A DNA stretch of 64,000 bases from Rhodovulum tesquicola. Lineage in GTDB: Bacteria; Pseudomonadota; Alphaproteobacteria; Rhodobacterales; Rhodobacteraceae. Both the position numbers and the translations under genes were made by a program. Below are positions 26,279 through 39,327 of the stretch, one piece after another; within the stretch, counting starts at the first letter, position 1; each line of letters opens with the position of its first letter. The stretch is from the NCBI RefSeq assembly GCF_024128855.1, contig NZ_JAMYDV010000001.1, forward strand, positions 62,001-126,000, read 5' to 3'. Under the pieces are notes generated by a model. It did not search any database and had not been told where the DNA came from. It worked only from the letters and a program-made list of their open reading frames with translations.

Positions 26279-26857
26279 ATGCTTGTCGGATATGCGCGCA
26301 CCTCGACGCTGGACCAGACAGCGGGCCTAGAGGGGCAGGAGCGGGACTTGAGGGCTGCCGGGTGCGAACGGCTGTTCGTGGAACAGGTCTCATCGGTGGA
26401 CGTGAAAGAGCGGGCGAAGCTGGCCGAGGCGCTGGCCTATGTCCGCGAGGGCGACACGCTGGTTGTCACCAAGCTGGACCGGCTGGCCCGGTCGGTGGCC
26501 CACCTTCTGAACATCCTCGACACCCTGACCGAACGCGGCGCTGCGCTGCGCATCCTCAGCATGGGCATAGACACCAGCACCCCCACGGGAAAGTTGATGC
26601 TCACCGTTCTGGGCGGCGTTGCGGAGTTTGAGCGCGAGATCATGCTAGAGCGCCAGCGGGAGGGCATCGCCAAGGCCAAGGCCGCCGGGAAATACAAGGG
26701 CCGCAAGCCCACGGCACGGGCGAAGGCTGATGAGGTCTTGAAGCTGCACCGGGAGGGCGTGGGCGGGACCGAGATTGCGCGCCGCGTGGGCATCGCCAGG
26801 GCGAGTGTTTATCGCATCCTGAGCGAATGTGAGAGCACGACCGAAGATGCCCAATAG
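26279..26857 (+). CDS. serine recombinase, resolvase/invertase family
   Basis: Small serine site-specific recombinase of 192 residues, of the type that resolves cointegrates or inverts DNA. The catalytic Ser9 sits in GYARTSTLDQ; VVTKLDRLARSVAHLLN and GGVAEFEREIMLERQREGI are the conserved arginine-containing and helix E regions. A C-terminal helix-turn-helix (GTEIARRVGIARASVYRIL) binds DNA. The gene is intact, unlike the integrase in the same element. Typical companions (transposase, terminal inverted repeats) were not found, so it may be a leftover from a transposon or plasmid, or serve dimer resolution of an ancestral element. Confidence 0.92.
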   Translation: MLVGYARTSTLDQTAGLEGQERDLRAAGCERLFVEQVSSVDVKERAKLAEALAYVREGDTLVVTKLDRLARSVAHLLNILDTLTERGAALRILSMGIDTSTPTGKLMLTVLGGVAEFEREIMLERQREGIAKAKAAGKYKGRKPTARAKADEVLKLHREGVGGTEIARRVGIARASVYRILSECESTTEDAQ

Positions 26858-26945
26858 TAAGTGCGGGCACGAAATGCGAACTTCTGGAAAGGACTTGCTT
26901 CTATCTGTCTGAAAAACAGCGAGAAACAAGACTTTCACGGAAGGA

Positions 26946-27275
26946 CTAATCGATAAATATGTATCCGGGTCTTTTTGACTGCCCGGCAATAACTGCGCTA
27001 TCGTCGGCCTTCCTACTTTCACACGCGAACCGGTGGATTTCTTCTGCGGTAAGTGCATTCGCAGCGTTCCCACCCTGATAGTTTGCGAACTTTCCAAATT
27101 TAGCGCAATGCGCGATCGCCATGTCGCGCGCCTCTGCGGTGAGTGTCGGCACGCTATCATAGGCACTGTAACGCAACGAAATTGAGTTTGCAGACGCGTA
27201 TTCTTGGACCGGAGAAGTTGGGGACATACACCCAGCCAATCCCATCGGAAAAACAATAAACAACAACTTCTTCAT
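26946..27275 (-). CDS. small predicted lipoprotein, unknown function
   Basis: The 109-residue product has a lipoprotein signal: KKLLFIVFPMGLAGC with the lipidated cysteine at residue 16. GGAGG lies 6 bases before ATG 27275. The mature part is hydrophilic, with two later cysteines (in AIAHCAKFGKF and RFACESRKAD) that could form a disulfide in the periplasm. I do not recognise a family. Base composition is lower in GC than the core genes. It stands alone on the minus strand inside the element; a phage lysis or entry-exclusion lipoprotein is one possibility, with no direct support. Confidence 0.6.
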   Translation of the reverse strand: MKKLLFIVFPMGLAGCMSPTSPVQEYASANSISLRYSAYDSVPTLTAEARDMAIAHCAKFGKFANYQGGNAANALTAEEIHRFACESRKADDSAVIAGQSKRPGYIFID

Positions 27276-27855
27276 GACAACCTCCGGTCAGGTGATTCCG
27301 TGAACTGATAGTCAAAGTCTTCCGGCTCCACAAGAATCTCAAGAGGTGCCCGTTCGACGCGAAGCCGACACCGAAGCGGCGATCCTGCTGTGAGCGTCCT
27401 TGCCGCGAGTCGGTGAATGCAACCTTGGGATATTATTGAGGGCACTCCACGGCGACTCTGAGCGGCCCACACAGGGCCACCTGCGGCCCGCCGCTACCAA
27501 ACCTGCCGGAACCACTTGGTGGCCCTCTACGGGGCTGCTGAGGACTCGTGAACGCCAGTGGCTGCGGTGGTCTTGATCCGCTCAGCAATGCGCTGACACC
27601 ATGATTAGGGGGGTGAGGGGAGGACGGGGGAGGTGGGCTCCACCTTCTGACACCCTTCGGACCACCTTCGGGTGATTAGGGCCTATCATCGGACAGCAGC
27701 CCCAATGGGTGAAATACATGCTGCCTACACGGGGATGCACGAGGTGCCCGGCTTGGTGCCCAAGCGGTCCCATGTGCTGCCGCGTGAGGTGCCCCCACCT
27801 ACCGCGTCCCCTCTCTCCAATCATCATCAACAACCCCAGAGGAAAGACCAAGATC
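27276..27855. other. gene-free stretch inside the element
   Basis: 580 bases between the lipoprotein gene and the next plus-strand gene. Short open frames exist on both strands, the longest on the minus strand about 66 codons, but none has a ribosome binding site or recognisable family. I see no clear promoter, terminator or terminal inverted repeat. Confidence 0.4.
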
Positions 27856-28782
27856 ATGGCTGACTTCATCGAAATGAACATGTCGGACGCCCCCAGCGCC
27901 GACCAACTCGCCCAATGGCAACAAGAGCTTGAGGCGAGGAACCCCAACAGGCCCGATCCGAATGCCGTGAAGGCCGACATCATCATCGCCCAGAAAGGCG
28001 AGATCAGGCTCCGTGGCGGGCAGATCGAGTCGCTGACCGACTATCGCGCCAGGACGGCCTATGTCCCCTCGCAACTGCGCCCCGGTCATGTGATGATCCC
28101 CGGCTTCGGGGAGACCACGATTGACGCCGCCATTGCCGGTGGTCTGCTGCCCCAGGGCTGGACGCCCGAACAGGGTTTTGAACAGCCCGTCGCGGGGACT
28201 GAGAAAGCGAACGCGGCGGGCGACCAGACTGACACCGAAGACAAGGCCGCGAGCCGGACAGAGGCGGAATGGCAAGCCGCCGCCGACGAGGCCGGGCAAA
28301 TCCTGCAAGGCGCGGATCAGGCCCTCGGCTCCCATGCCGTGGACCGCGCCCTTCACGATGCCGCCGACCACGGGGAAATCCCCACCGCTGAGGGGATGCC
28401 CGAAGGCGTGACCGAGGAAATGGTCGCCAAGGTCTACGCGGGCTATGTGGCGCAGTCCGAGGCCACCCTGTCCGAGGTCGGGGCCTCCATCGCCACGCTG
28501 AGCGAGACCCTGACTGACGAGGAACTGCGGCAAGCCCGCCACGCCGCGATCCAGAACGATGCAGAGCGCATGAAGGAACTTGGCCGGGTCGCCGTGGAGC
28601 GGCTGGCGAAGATGCCCCAGACGGACCCCGAGGGCTTCCTTGAGATGGTCGAAGGCATGACCCCGGCGGAACGCAAGATGATCCGCCAGGACCGCCTGTC
28701 GAAGGAATGGCGGATCACCGTTCCGGGTCATCCCGAGGTGTCTTTCGGCGCTGCCGTGCGCATGGGTCTGGTGCGGGTGTGA
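27856..28782 (+). CDS. unknown acidic helical protein, possibly phage- or plasmid-derived
   Basis: A 308-residue protein starting at ATG 27856. It has no signal peptide or membrane segment. The middle (about 110-250) is strongly acidic, alanine-rich and likely helical (DEAGQILQGADQALGSHAVD, EEMVAKVYAGYVAQSEATLS). The N-terminal 85 residues and the C-terminal WRITVPGHPEVSFGAAVRMG look more globular. The composition resembles small phage morphogenesis or plasmid accessory proteins, but I recognise no family. Its 3' end overlaps the truncated integrase frame on the other strand, so a deletion probably brought it next to the integrase stub. Confidence 0.65.
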   Translation: MADFIEMNMSDAPSADQLAQWQQELEARNPNRPDPNAVKADIIIAQKGEIRLRGGQIESLTDYRARTAYVPSQLRPGHVMIPGFGETTIDAAIAGGLLPQGWTPEQGFEQPVAGTEKANAAGDQTDTEDKAASRTEAEWQAAADEAGQILQGADQALGSHAVDRALHDAADHGEIPTAEGMPEGVTEEMVAKVYAGYVAQSEATLSEVGASIATLSETLTDEELRQARHAAIQNDAERMKELGRVAVERLAKMPQTDPEGFLEMVEGMTPAERKMIRQDRLSKEWRITVPGHPEVSFGAAVRMGLVRV

Positions 28783-29320
28783 GGCGCGGGGGATGAGCGA
28801 CCCCTGTGTCGCCCTCATCTCCGCCCATGCGCTCCTTGATGTAGAACCGCTTGGCGTCCTCAAGCGTGGGCTCTGGCCGCGCCGTCGCCCTCTCGCCATT
28901 CCGAACAAGGTTGATGGTCAACCGGTCAACGTCCGTCGCGCCGATGGGGTCAAGCGTCTCGGGGTCTTGTCGGTAGCGGCTGGCGATGCGTTCAATGATC
29001 GCCTCACGGGTGATCCAAGCGGTTCCGTCCGGTGCCAACTCGGCGGCACGGGCAAGGGCGACCTGATACGCCTCCCGCTCTGTTGCCTTGCCTCGGTCGG
29101 CTGCCTCGCCGTGCTCGACCTGATGCAGGGCCTTGGCAATCTCCCGCTCCACCTCGGCGTGGAACCTCGGATAGGCGGCAAGGGCCTCCTTCTTGGAGTC
29201 GCCCAGCTTCTTCTTGAACTCGCGCTTGGTGATGACCTCTGCGACCTGCTTGGGAACCCTCCGGCGGTATTGCCAGCTTCCCGCTTTGGTCCGTTCGACG
29301 TATTTCAAGACAAGCCCCAT
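28715..29320 (-). pseudogene. tyrosine integrase, truncated (N-terminal part only)
   Basis: The first ~170 codons match the N-terminal region of alphaproteobacterial phage or island integrases of the DUF6538 type (MGLVLKYVERTKAGSWQYRRRVP, then AYPRFHAEVEREI, TLEDAKRFYIKERM). After about 28,800 the frame becomes an arginine/proline-rich tail (AHPPRLTPAPDPCARQRRKT) antisense to the neighbouring gene. The whole catalytic domain with the R-H-R-Y residues is missing; a normal protein would be about twice as long. Adjacent to tRNA-Leu, its usual target, it is the remnant of the enzyme that inserted the element. Confidence 0.85.
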
Positions 29321-29406
29321 GTGTGCTCCGTGTGTGCCTGAATGTGCACCGGACGGAACGCAATGTCGCTGAAATCATTGGAAAACTTGGTCACTTCCGA
29401 GGGAAG

Positions 29407-29422
29407 TGGTGCCCAGGAGAGG
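29407..29422. repeat. right attachment repeat within tRNA-Leu 3' end
   Basis: TGGTGCCCAGGAGAGG, identical to 24663-24678. It covers CCA, discriminator base, acceptor strand and the first T-stem bases of the tRNA. Confidence 0.8.
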
Positions 29423-29493
29423 ACTCGAACCTCCACGGCCGTTAAGCCACTGGTACCTGAAACCAGCGCGTCTACCAATTCCGCCACCTGGGC
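29407..29493 (-). tRNA. tRNA-Leu (anticodon CAG)
   Basis: Reading on the minus strand: acceptor stem GCCCAGG pairs with CCTGGGC, D-arm GCGGAATTGGTAGACGC, anticodon stem CTGGT/ACCAG enclosing loop TTCAGGT with anticodon CAG, a long variable arm as in class II tRNAs, T-loop region GGTTCGAGTCC, discriminator A and an encoded CCA (29407-29409). The 3' end doubles as the attachment site of the adjacent element and remains intact. Confidence 0.96.
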
Positions 29494-29630
29494 AGGTGTC
29501 GTGAGGCGGTGACTTACAGAGGGCCGCGGGTGGTGTCAACGGCGATTCGCGGCGAACCGCAGCATGACTTGCGAGGTCGGGTCCGGCCCTATATTCGGGG
29601 ACAGGACATATACCGGGAGGGAGGCTGGGC

Positions 29631-30617
29631 ATGGCAAGGCTTGTGACCGTTTTCGGAGGCTCGGGCTTTGTCGGGCGTTACATCGCGCAGCGCCTGGCGG
29701 CCGAGGGCTGGCGCGTGCGCGTGGCGGTGCGGCGTCCGAACGAGGCGCTGTTCGTGCGCACCTATGGCGCGGTGGGCCAGGTCGAGCCGATGCTGTGCAA
29801 CATCCGCGAGCCCGCCTCGGTCGCCGACGCCCTGCAGGGGGCGGATGCGGCGGTCAACTGCGTCGGCATCCTGAACGAGGTCGGGCGCAACACCTTCGGT
29901 CTGGTGCAGCATCACGGCGCGCGCCATGTCGCCGAGGAGGCCGCGAAGGCCGGGGTCGGACGGCTGGTGCATGTCTCGGCGATCGGGGCGGATCCGGACG
30001 GCAAGAGCGCCTATGCCCAGACCAAGGGACAGGGCGAACAGGCGGTTCTGGCGAGCTTCCCCGAGGCGGTGATCCTGCGGCCTTCGGTGATCTTCGGGCC
30101 GGAGGACCAGTTCTTCAACCGCTTCGCCTCGATGGCGCGGTTCGCGCCGGTGCTGCCGGTGACGGGCGGCAATACCCTGTTCCAGCCGGTCTATGTCGAC
30201 GATGTGGCGCAAGCCGCGGTGCTGGGGGTCACGGGCAAGGCGGCGCCGGGGATCTACGAGCTGGGCGGCCCGGAGGTGCGACGCTTTGCCGATCTCATGG
30301 AGGAGATGCTGGAGGTGATCGGCCGACCGAACCGGATCGTGCTGAACCTGCCGCTGTTTGCCTCTGCCGCGATGGGAACGGCGTTCGACCTGCTGCAAAG
30401 GCTGTCGCTGGGGCTGTTCACCAACTCGATCCTGACCCGCGACCAGGTGACGAACCTCGCGCTGGACAATGTGGTGGCCGAGGGCATGCCGGGCTTTGCC
30501 GAGCTGGGCATCGCGCCGGTTTCGATGGAGTCGGTGCTGCCCGAATACCTGTGGCGCTATCGGACCTCGGGGCAGTTCCATGGCAGCCGGGAGGCGACCG
30601 GGGGGATGCGGCGCTAG
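29631..30617 (+). CDS. complex I NDUFA9-like NAD(P)-binding protein
   Basis: Atypical short-chain dehydrogenase/epimerase-like protein, homologous to the NDUFA9 accessory subunit found with complex I in alphaproteobacteria and mitochondria. The 328-residue protein has the nucleotide-binding loop VTVFGGSGFVGRYIAQRL at the N-terminus, NCVGILNE and LVHVSAIGADPDGKSAYAQTKGQGE in the fold core, and FQPVYVDDVAQAA. The classic YxxxK pair is altered (YAQTK retains Y and K). It is expressed from its own start after tRNA-Leu and ends overlapping the convergent uppP stop by 4 bases. It may stabilise complex I or bind quinone-related ligands; no catalytic role is established. Confidence 0.85.
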   Translation: MARLVTVFGGSGFVGRYIAQRLAAEGWRVRVAVRRPNEALFVRTYGAVGQVEPMLCNIREPASVADALQGADAAVNCVGILNEVGRNTFGLVQHHGARHVAEEAAKAGVGRLVHVSAIGADPDGKSAYAQTKGQGEQAVLASFPEAVILRPSVIFGPEDQFFNRFASMARFAPVLPVTGGNTLFQPVYVDDVAQAAVLGVTGKAAPGIYELGGPEVRRFADLMEEMLEVIGRPNRIVLNLPLFASAAMGTAFDLLQRLSLGLFTNSILTRDQVTNLALDNVVAEGMPGFAELGIAPVSMESVLPEYLWRYRTSGQFHGSREATGGMRR

Positions 30618-31417
30618 CTGTAGGCGATGCCCAGCAGGATGATCCCCAGCACCACCCGGTAGATCACATAGGGCGTGAAGCTGATCGAGCGGGCCAGCCG
30701 CATCATCACCGCAAGCGCGGCCAGCGCCGAGACGAAGGCGAAAGCGGCGGCGATGGCGCCGTCGCGGGCGATGGCGAGATCGGCGTTCAGGATCACCTCG
30801 CCGCCCAGCAGCACACCCGAGGCTGCGATCGTCGGGATCGACATCAGCATCGCCAGCCGCGCCGCGTCGGGCCGGTCATAGCCCAGCGCCCGCGCCCCGG
30901 TGATCGTGATGCCCGAACGCGATGTGCCCGGCAGCAGCGCGATGACCTGCCAGAACCCCATGACGAGGGCGTGTTTCAGCGTCCATTGCGGGGCCTTGCG
31001 GGTGCGTGGCGCGCGGGTGTCGATCCACCACAGCAGGATGCCGAAGATCAGCATCGTCCAGCCGATCAGGGCCATGCTGCGCAGCATCTCCTCGACGCCC
31101 GCCAGCTTTATCAGGAGGCCCGCGATCACGACCGGGATGGTCGCAACGATCAGGCAGAGCGCGAGAAAGGCGCCGGGCGTGTCGATCCGGCCGCGGATGA
31201 CCCGTCCCAGTCCGCCGAGCGCCAGCGCCACATCCTTGTGGAAATAGAGGATCACCGCCCCCAGCGTGCCGACATGCACCGCCACGTCGATCACCTGGCC
31301 CTGGTCCGGCTGGCCGGTCAGGTAGGGCAGCAGGATCAGGTGGCCCGAGGACGAGATCGGGAGGAATTCGGTGATCCCCTGGATCACGGCAAGGAGGAGG
31401 AGGTTGAAGAGTTCCAT
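30614..31417 (-). CDS. uppP: undecaprenyl-diphosphatase UppP (BacA)
   Basis: Integral membrane phosphatase that recycles undecaprenyl pyrophosphate for peptidoglycan and polysaccharide synthesis; it also confers bacitracin tolerance. The 267-residue protein has about eight hydrophobic segments. Signature motifs are GITEFLPISSSGHLILLPYL near the N-terminus and LLPGTSRSGITITGARALG in the middle, which hold the catalytic Glu, Ser and Arg residues. The start is ATG 31417, with a 225-base gap to the divergent gltD. Confidence 0.97.
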   Translation of the reverse strand: MELFNLLLLAVIQGITEFLPISSSGHLILLPYLTGQPDQGQVIDVAVHVGTLGAVILYFHKDVALALGGLGRVIRGRIDTPGAFLALCLIVATIPVVIAGLLIKLAGVEEMLRSMALIGWTMLIFGILLWWIDTRAPRTRKAPQWTLKHALVMGFWQVIALLPGTSRSGITITGARALGYDRPDAARLAMLMSIPTIAASGVLLGGEVILNADLAIARDGAIAAAFAFVSALAALAVMMRLARSISFTPYVIYRVVLGIILLGIAYS

Positions 31418-31642
31418 GTCACCCGGCCCGCAGCGGAATCGGCGCCAGCATACGGGTTTGATTCGGAATGGAAAGCACTCCTACAGGTCACACTTGCTGA
31501 CCTTGAATCGGCGCTATCGCGAGGCGGGGCGCGGGCGGGCGGAAAGATAATTCCGAAAGGGTCATAACTTCTGACTTTTAATTGCTCTCGAAGATCCGTA
31601 TAGAGGCGTCCGGAAACGGAGTCCGTCCGCAGGGAGCCAGCC

Positions 31643-33076
31643 ATGTCGAAGCGTCCGATGCTTCAGTTCGTCAGCACCGCCAAGGAAATGCCCCTCAAGC
31701 GGGATGCAGACTCGCGTGCGCATGATTTCGACGAGATTTACGCCGAGTACGCCGCCGAGAAGGCCGCCGAGCAGGCCAGCCGGTGCAGCCAGTGCGGCGT
31801 GCCCTATTGCCAGACGCATTGCCCGCTGCACAACAACATCCCCGACTGGCTGCGCCTGACCGCCGAGGGGCGGTTGCAGGAAGCCTACGAGATGAGCCAG
31901 GCGACCAATACCTTCCCCGAGATCTGTGGCCGCATCTGCCCGCAGGACCGCCTGTGCGAAGGCAATTGCGTGATCGAACAGTCGGGCCATGGCACCGTGA
32001 CCATCGGCGCGGTCGAGAAATACATCACCGATACCGCCTGGGATAATGGCTGGGTGCAGCCCATCGCGCCCCGCGAGGAACGGCCCGAAAGCGTCGGCAT
32101 CATCGGCGCGGGCCCCGGCGGGCTGGCGGCGGCGGATGTGCTGCGCCGCGCCGGTGTGCAGGTCACGGTCTATGACCGCCATGACCGCGCGGGCGGGCTG
32201 CTGACCTATGGCATACCGGGCTTCAAGCTGGAAAAGGACGTGGTCATGCGCCGCGTCGAACAACTGGAACAGGGCGGGGTCGAGTTCGTCCTGAACTGCA
32301 ATGTGGGCGTGGATATCAGTTTCGACGCGATCCGCGGCAAGCATGACGCGGTGCTGATCGCCACGGGCGTCTACAAGTCGCGCGCGATGCAGGCGCCGGG
32401 CGTGGGCGCGGCGGGCATCGTGCGGGCCATCGACTACCTGACCGCCTCGAACCGGGTGGGGTTCGGCGACAGCGTGGCCGAATACGAGTCGGGCGAACTG
32501 AACGCCAGCGGCAAGCGCGTGGTGGTGATCGGCGGCGGCGATACCGCAATGGATTGTGTGCGCACGGCGATCCGGCAGGGCGCGCAATCGGTGAAATGCC
32601 TCTATCGGCGCGACCGGGCGAACATGCCCGGCTCGCAGCGCGAGGTGCAGAATGCCGAGGAAGAAGGCGTCGAATTCGTCTGGCTGACCGCACCCAACGG
32701 CTTTGCCGGCAATCCGGTCGAGGGCGTGATGGTGCAGAAGATGCGACTGGGCGCACCCGATGCCACGGGCCGCCAGAGCCCCGAGGTGATCGAGGGCGCG
32801 GATTATGTCGAACCCGCCGATCTGGTCATCAAGGCGCTGGGTTTCGAGCCCGAGGACCTGCCGACGCTCTGGGGTGAAACCGCGCTGGAAGTGACGCGCT
32901 GGGGCACGATCAAGGCCGATTTCCGCAGCCATGAAACCAGCCTGCCGGGCGTCTTCGCCGTGGGCGATATCGTGCGCGGCGCAAGCCTTGTCGTCTGGGC
33001 GATCCGCGACGGGCGCGAGGCGGCGGACAGCATCCTGACCTACCTTTCCCAGCCCGCGCAGGTCGCGGCGGAGTGA
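31643..33076 (+). CDS. gltD: glutamate synthase small subunit GltD
   Basis: NADPH-oxidising subunit of glutamate synthase; it passes electrons from NADPH through FAD and Fe-S clusters to GltB. The 477-residue protein has N-terminal Fe-S cysteines (RCSQCGVPYCQTHCP and CGRICPQDRLCEGNC), the FAD-binding IIGAGPGGLAAADVLRRAG, and the NADPH-binding VIGGGDTAMDCVRTAIRQG. It precedes gltB rather than following it, with a 149-base gap that carries an unusual TCGGA array. Confidence 0.97.
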   Translation: MSKRPMLQFVSTAKEMPLKRDADSRAHDFDEIYAEYAAEKAAEQASRCSQCGVPYCQTHCPLHNNIPDWLRLTAEGRLQEAYEMSQATNTFPEICGRICPQDRLCEGNCVIEQSGHGTVTIGAVEKYITDTAWDNGWVQPIAPREERPESVGIIGAGPGGLAAADVLRRAGVQVTVYDRHDRAGGLLTYGIPGFKLEKDVVMRRVEQLEQGGVEFVLNCNVGVDISFDAIRGKHDAVLIATGVYKSRAMQAPGVGAAGIVRAIDYLTASNRVGFGDSVAEYESGELNASGKRVVVIGGGDTAMDCVRTAIRQGAQSVKCLYRRDRANMPGSQREVQNAEEEGVEFVWLTAPNGFAGNPVEGVMVQKMRLGAPDATGRQSPEVIEGADYVEPADLVIKALGFEPEDLPTLWGETALEVTRWGTIKADFRSHETSLPGVFAVGDIVRGASLVVWAIRDGREAADSILTYLSQPAQVAAE

Positions 33077-33112
33077 CAGAACACGGGGGCGTTTGCAGGG
33101 CGATCGGTCAAA

Positions 33113-33161
33113 TCGGAAATCCATCGGATTTTCATCGGACTTTTATCGGACCTTTTTCGGA
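33113..33161. repeat. five TCGGA units at exact 11-base period between gltD and gltB
   Basis: TCGGA begins at 33113, 33124, 33135, 33146 and 33157, each followed by a T/C-rich tail (AATCCA, TTTTCA, CTTTTA, CCTTTT); a TCGG at 33104 may be a degenerate sixth unit. An 11-base period places the units on about the same face of the helix. The array is not self-complementary, so it is not a hairpin. A regulator-binding array or an RNA-level element controlling gltB are the main options. Confidence 0.75.
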
Positions 33162-33225
33162 CGCCCCCGATCAGCGAGACAGGAATGGGGCACAGGCCCT
33201 GACCCATCAGAGAAGGGTTCCGACC

Positions 33226-37764
<4,539 letters not shown>

Positions 37765-37786
37765 GGTCTGATCCGGCCCGAAATCC

Positions 37787-37823
37787 GGCCCCCGCGGCAC
37801 CATCCGCGGGGGCCGTTTCATTT
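37787..37823 (+). terminator. Rho-independent-type terminator after gltB
   Basis: Perfect 11-bp GC stem: GGCCCCCGCGG (37787-37797) pairs with CCGCGGGGGCC (37804-37814), loop CACCAT, followed by GTTTCATTT. The T-tract is imperfect, but stem and position fit. Confidence 0.75.
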
Positions 37824-37866
37824 CGGGCGATGGTCAAGCGTTTCACGCTCGGGTATCAGGCGGACC

Positions 37867-38607
37867 ATGGCGAAGCGAAAGGCACCGGCACGCAGGAAGG
37901 CGGCCCGCAAGGGCGGCGGGGGGCGGTTCAGGCTGCCCGCGCTGCCGCGTCCGCGGATCACGCTGCGCCGTCTGGTCTGGGGCATGGTGCTGCTGGCGGT
38001 GCTGGGCGTCGTCGCGCCGAAGGTGGTGAACCCGCCCCTGACCCATACGATGTGGTCCGAGGGGCGGCGGCTGGGCGGGATCGAGCATCGCTGGGTCGCG
38101 ATCGAGGATGTCGCTCCCGCGATGCGGCGCGCGGTCGTGGCGGCGGAGGATGCGAATTTCTGCCGCCACTGGGGCTTTGACATGCGCGCGATCCGTGGCG
38201 CGCTGGAGGCGGGCGGGCGCTATGGCGCCTCGACGATCAGCCAGCAGACGGTCAAGAATGTCTATCTGTGGCAAAGCCGAAGCTGGCCGCGCAAGGCGCT
38301 GGAGGCGGTGATCACGCCGCTGGTGGAACTGACCTGGTCCAAGCGGCGCATCCTGGAGGTCTATCTGAACGTGGCCGAGTTCGGCGAGGGCGTCTTTGGC
38401 GTCGATGCGGCGGCGCGGCATTATTTCGGCGTGCCCCCGGACCGGCTGAGCGCGGCGCAGGCTGCGGCGCTGGCCGTGGTGCTGCCCGCGCCGAAGACGC
38501 GCAACGCGGCCCGGCTGACGCCGCAGTTGCAACGCCGGGCCGCGCGGATCTCGGACGGGGCGGCGACGATCCGCGCCGATGGGCGGTCGGCCTGCTTCGA
38601 GAGTTGA
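37867..38607 (+). CDS. mtgA: monofunctional peptidoglycan glycosyltransferase MtgA
   Basis: Polymerises lipid II into glycan strands without a transpeptidase domain. The 246-residue protein starts with a basic cytoplasmic tail, one membrane helix (~36-50, LVWGMVLLAVLGVVAP), and a GT51 domain: AAEDANFCRHWGFD containing the catalytic glutamate, YGASTISQQTVKNVYLW, SKRRILEVYLNVAEFGEGVFG and AAALAVVLPAPK. Its length is normal for MtgA. It is separated from gltB by the terminator. Confidence 0.95.
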   Translation: MAKRKAPARRKAARKGGGGRFRLPALPRPRITLRRLVWGMVLLAVLGVVAPKVVNPPLTHTMWSEGRRLGGIEHRWVAIEDVAPAMRRAVVAAEDANFCRHWGFDMRAIRGALEAGGRYGASTISQQTVKNVYLWQSRSWPRKALEAVITPLVELTWSKRRILEVYLNVAEFGEGVFGVDAAARHYFGVPPDRLSAAQAAALAVVLPAPKTRNAARLTPQLQRRAARISDGAATIRADGRSACFES

Positions 38608-38661
38608 AAATCCGGGCCTGACCGGGCAAGAGGGGCGTCAGGTCAACTTCCGGTCGAGCCC

Positions 38662-39327
38662 ATGAACCGTCTCTATCACGTTCCCCTGTCGCCCTTTTGC
38701 CGCAAGGTCCGCCTGGTGCTGGCCGAGAAGCGGATCGAGGTGGAGCTGATCGAGGAACGCTATTGGGAGCGCGACGCCGATTTCATGCGGCGCAACCCGG
38801 CGGGCAAGGTGCCGGTGCTGCGGATGGACGGGCGCGCGATGGCCGAGAGCCAGGCGATCTGCGAATATCTCGACGAGGTCCATCCCGAACCCCGGCTGCT
38901 GCCCGGCACCCCCGCCGAACGCTACGAGGCGCGGCGGCTGTGCTTCTGGTTCGACGACAAGTTCCATGACGAGGTGACCTCGAAACTGCTTTACGAGCGG
39001 GTCAACAAGAAGGTGATGGGTCAGGGCTATCCCGAAAGCCGGGCGGTCAAGGCGGGATCGCAGGCGATCAAGTTCCATCTCGACTATCTGGGCTGGCTGC
39101 TGGATCAGCGGCGCTGGCTGGCGGGGGATGTGATGACGCTGGCCGATTTCGCGGCGGCTGCGCATCTGTCGAGCCTCGACTACATCTCGGATGTGGACTG
39201 GAACCGGAATGCGGCGGTCAAGGACTGGTATGCCAAGATCAAGTCGCGCCCGGCCTTCCGCAGCATCCTGGCGGATCAGGTGCCGGGCTTTCCGCCGCCC
39301 CGGCACTACGCCAATCTCGACTTTTGA
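38662..39327 (+). CDS. glutathione S-transferase family protein
   Basis: Cytosolic GST-like protein of 221 residues. The N-terminal thioredoxin-like domain begins [20 protein letters not shown], with a Ser-Pro-Phe-Cys in the active-site position, followed by [12 protein letters not shown] and [13 protein letters not shown] for glutathione binding. The C-terminal domain is helical ([20 protein letters not shown]). The stop overlaps the putative TTG start of queG, suggesting coupled expression. The specific substrate is unknown. Confidence 0.9.
   Translation: MNRLYHVPLSPFCRKVRLVLAEKRIEVELIEERYWERDADFMRRNPAGKVPVLRMDGRAMAESQAICEYLDEVHPEPRLLPGTPAERYEARRLCFWFDDKFHDEVTSKLLYERVNKKVMGQGYPESRAVKAGSQAIKFHLDYLGWLLDQRRWLAGDVMTLADFAAAAHLSSLDYISDVDWNRNAAVKDWYAKIKSRPAFRSILADQVPGFPPPRHYANLDF

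Larger units (their letters stand above)
24663..29422. mobile_element. decayed integrative element in tRNA-Leu(CAG)
   Basis: About 4.76 kb bounded by the 16-bp direct repeat. The element lies on the 3' side of the tRNA, with the integrase gene nearest the tRNA, as is normal for such insertions. Contents: unknown membrane protein, serine resolvase, lipoprotein, unknown cytoplasmic protein, and a tyrosine integrase lacking its catalytic domain. Sparse gene packing and lower GC in 24.8-25.9 kb and around 27 kb contrast with the dense flanking core genes. Because the integrase is broken, the element is probably fixed in place unless helped in trans. Confidence 0.8.

Noticed and set aside
27272-27472. 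A 66-codon minus-strand frame in the element
   Set aside because: No ribosome binding site and no recognisable family; overlaps the lipoprotein start region.
29564-31567. A 667-codon plus-strand frame running through uppP
   Set aside because: It reads out of frame through the NDUFA9-like gene and antisense to uppP; both real genes have clear motifs.
33113-33161. CRISPR-like array
   Set aside because: Units are 5 bases with 6-base tails and no spacers of repeat size; no cas genes in the window. No CRISPR array was seen anywhere.
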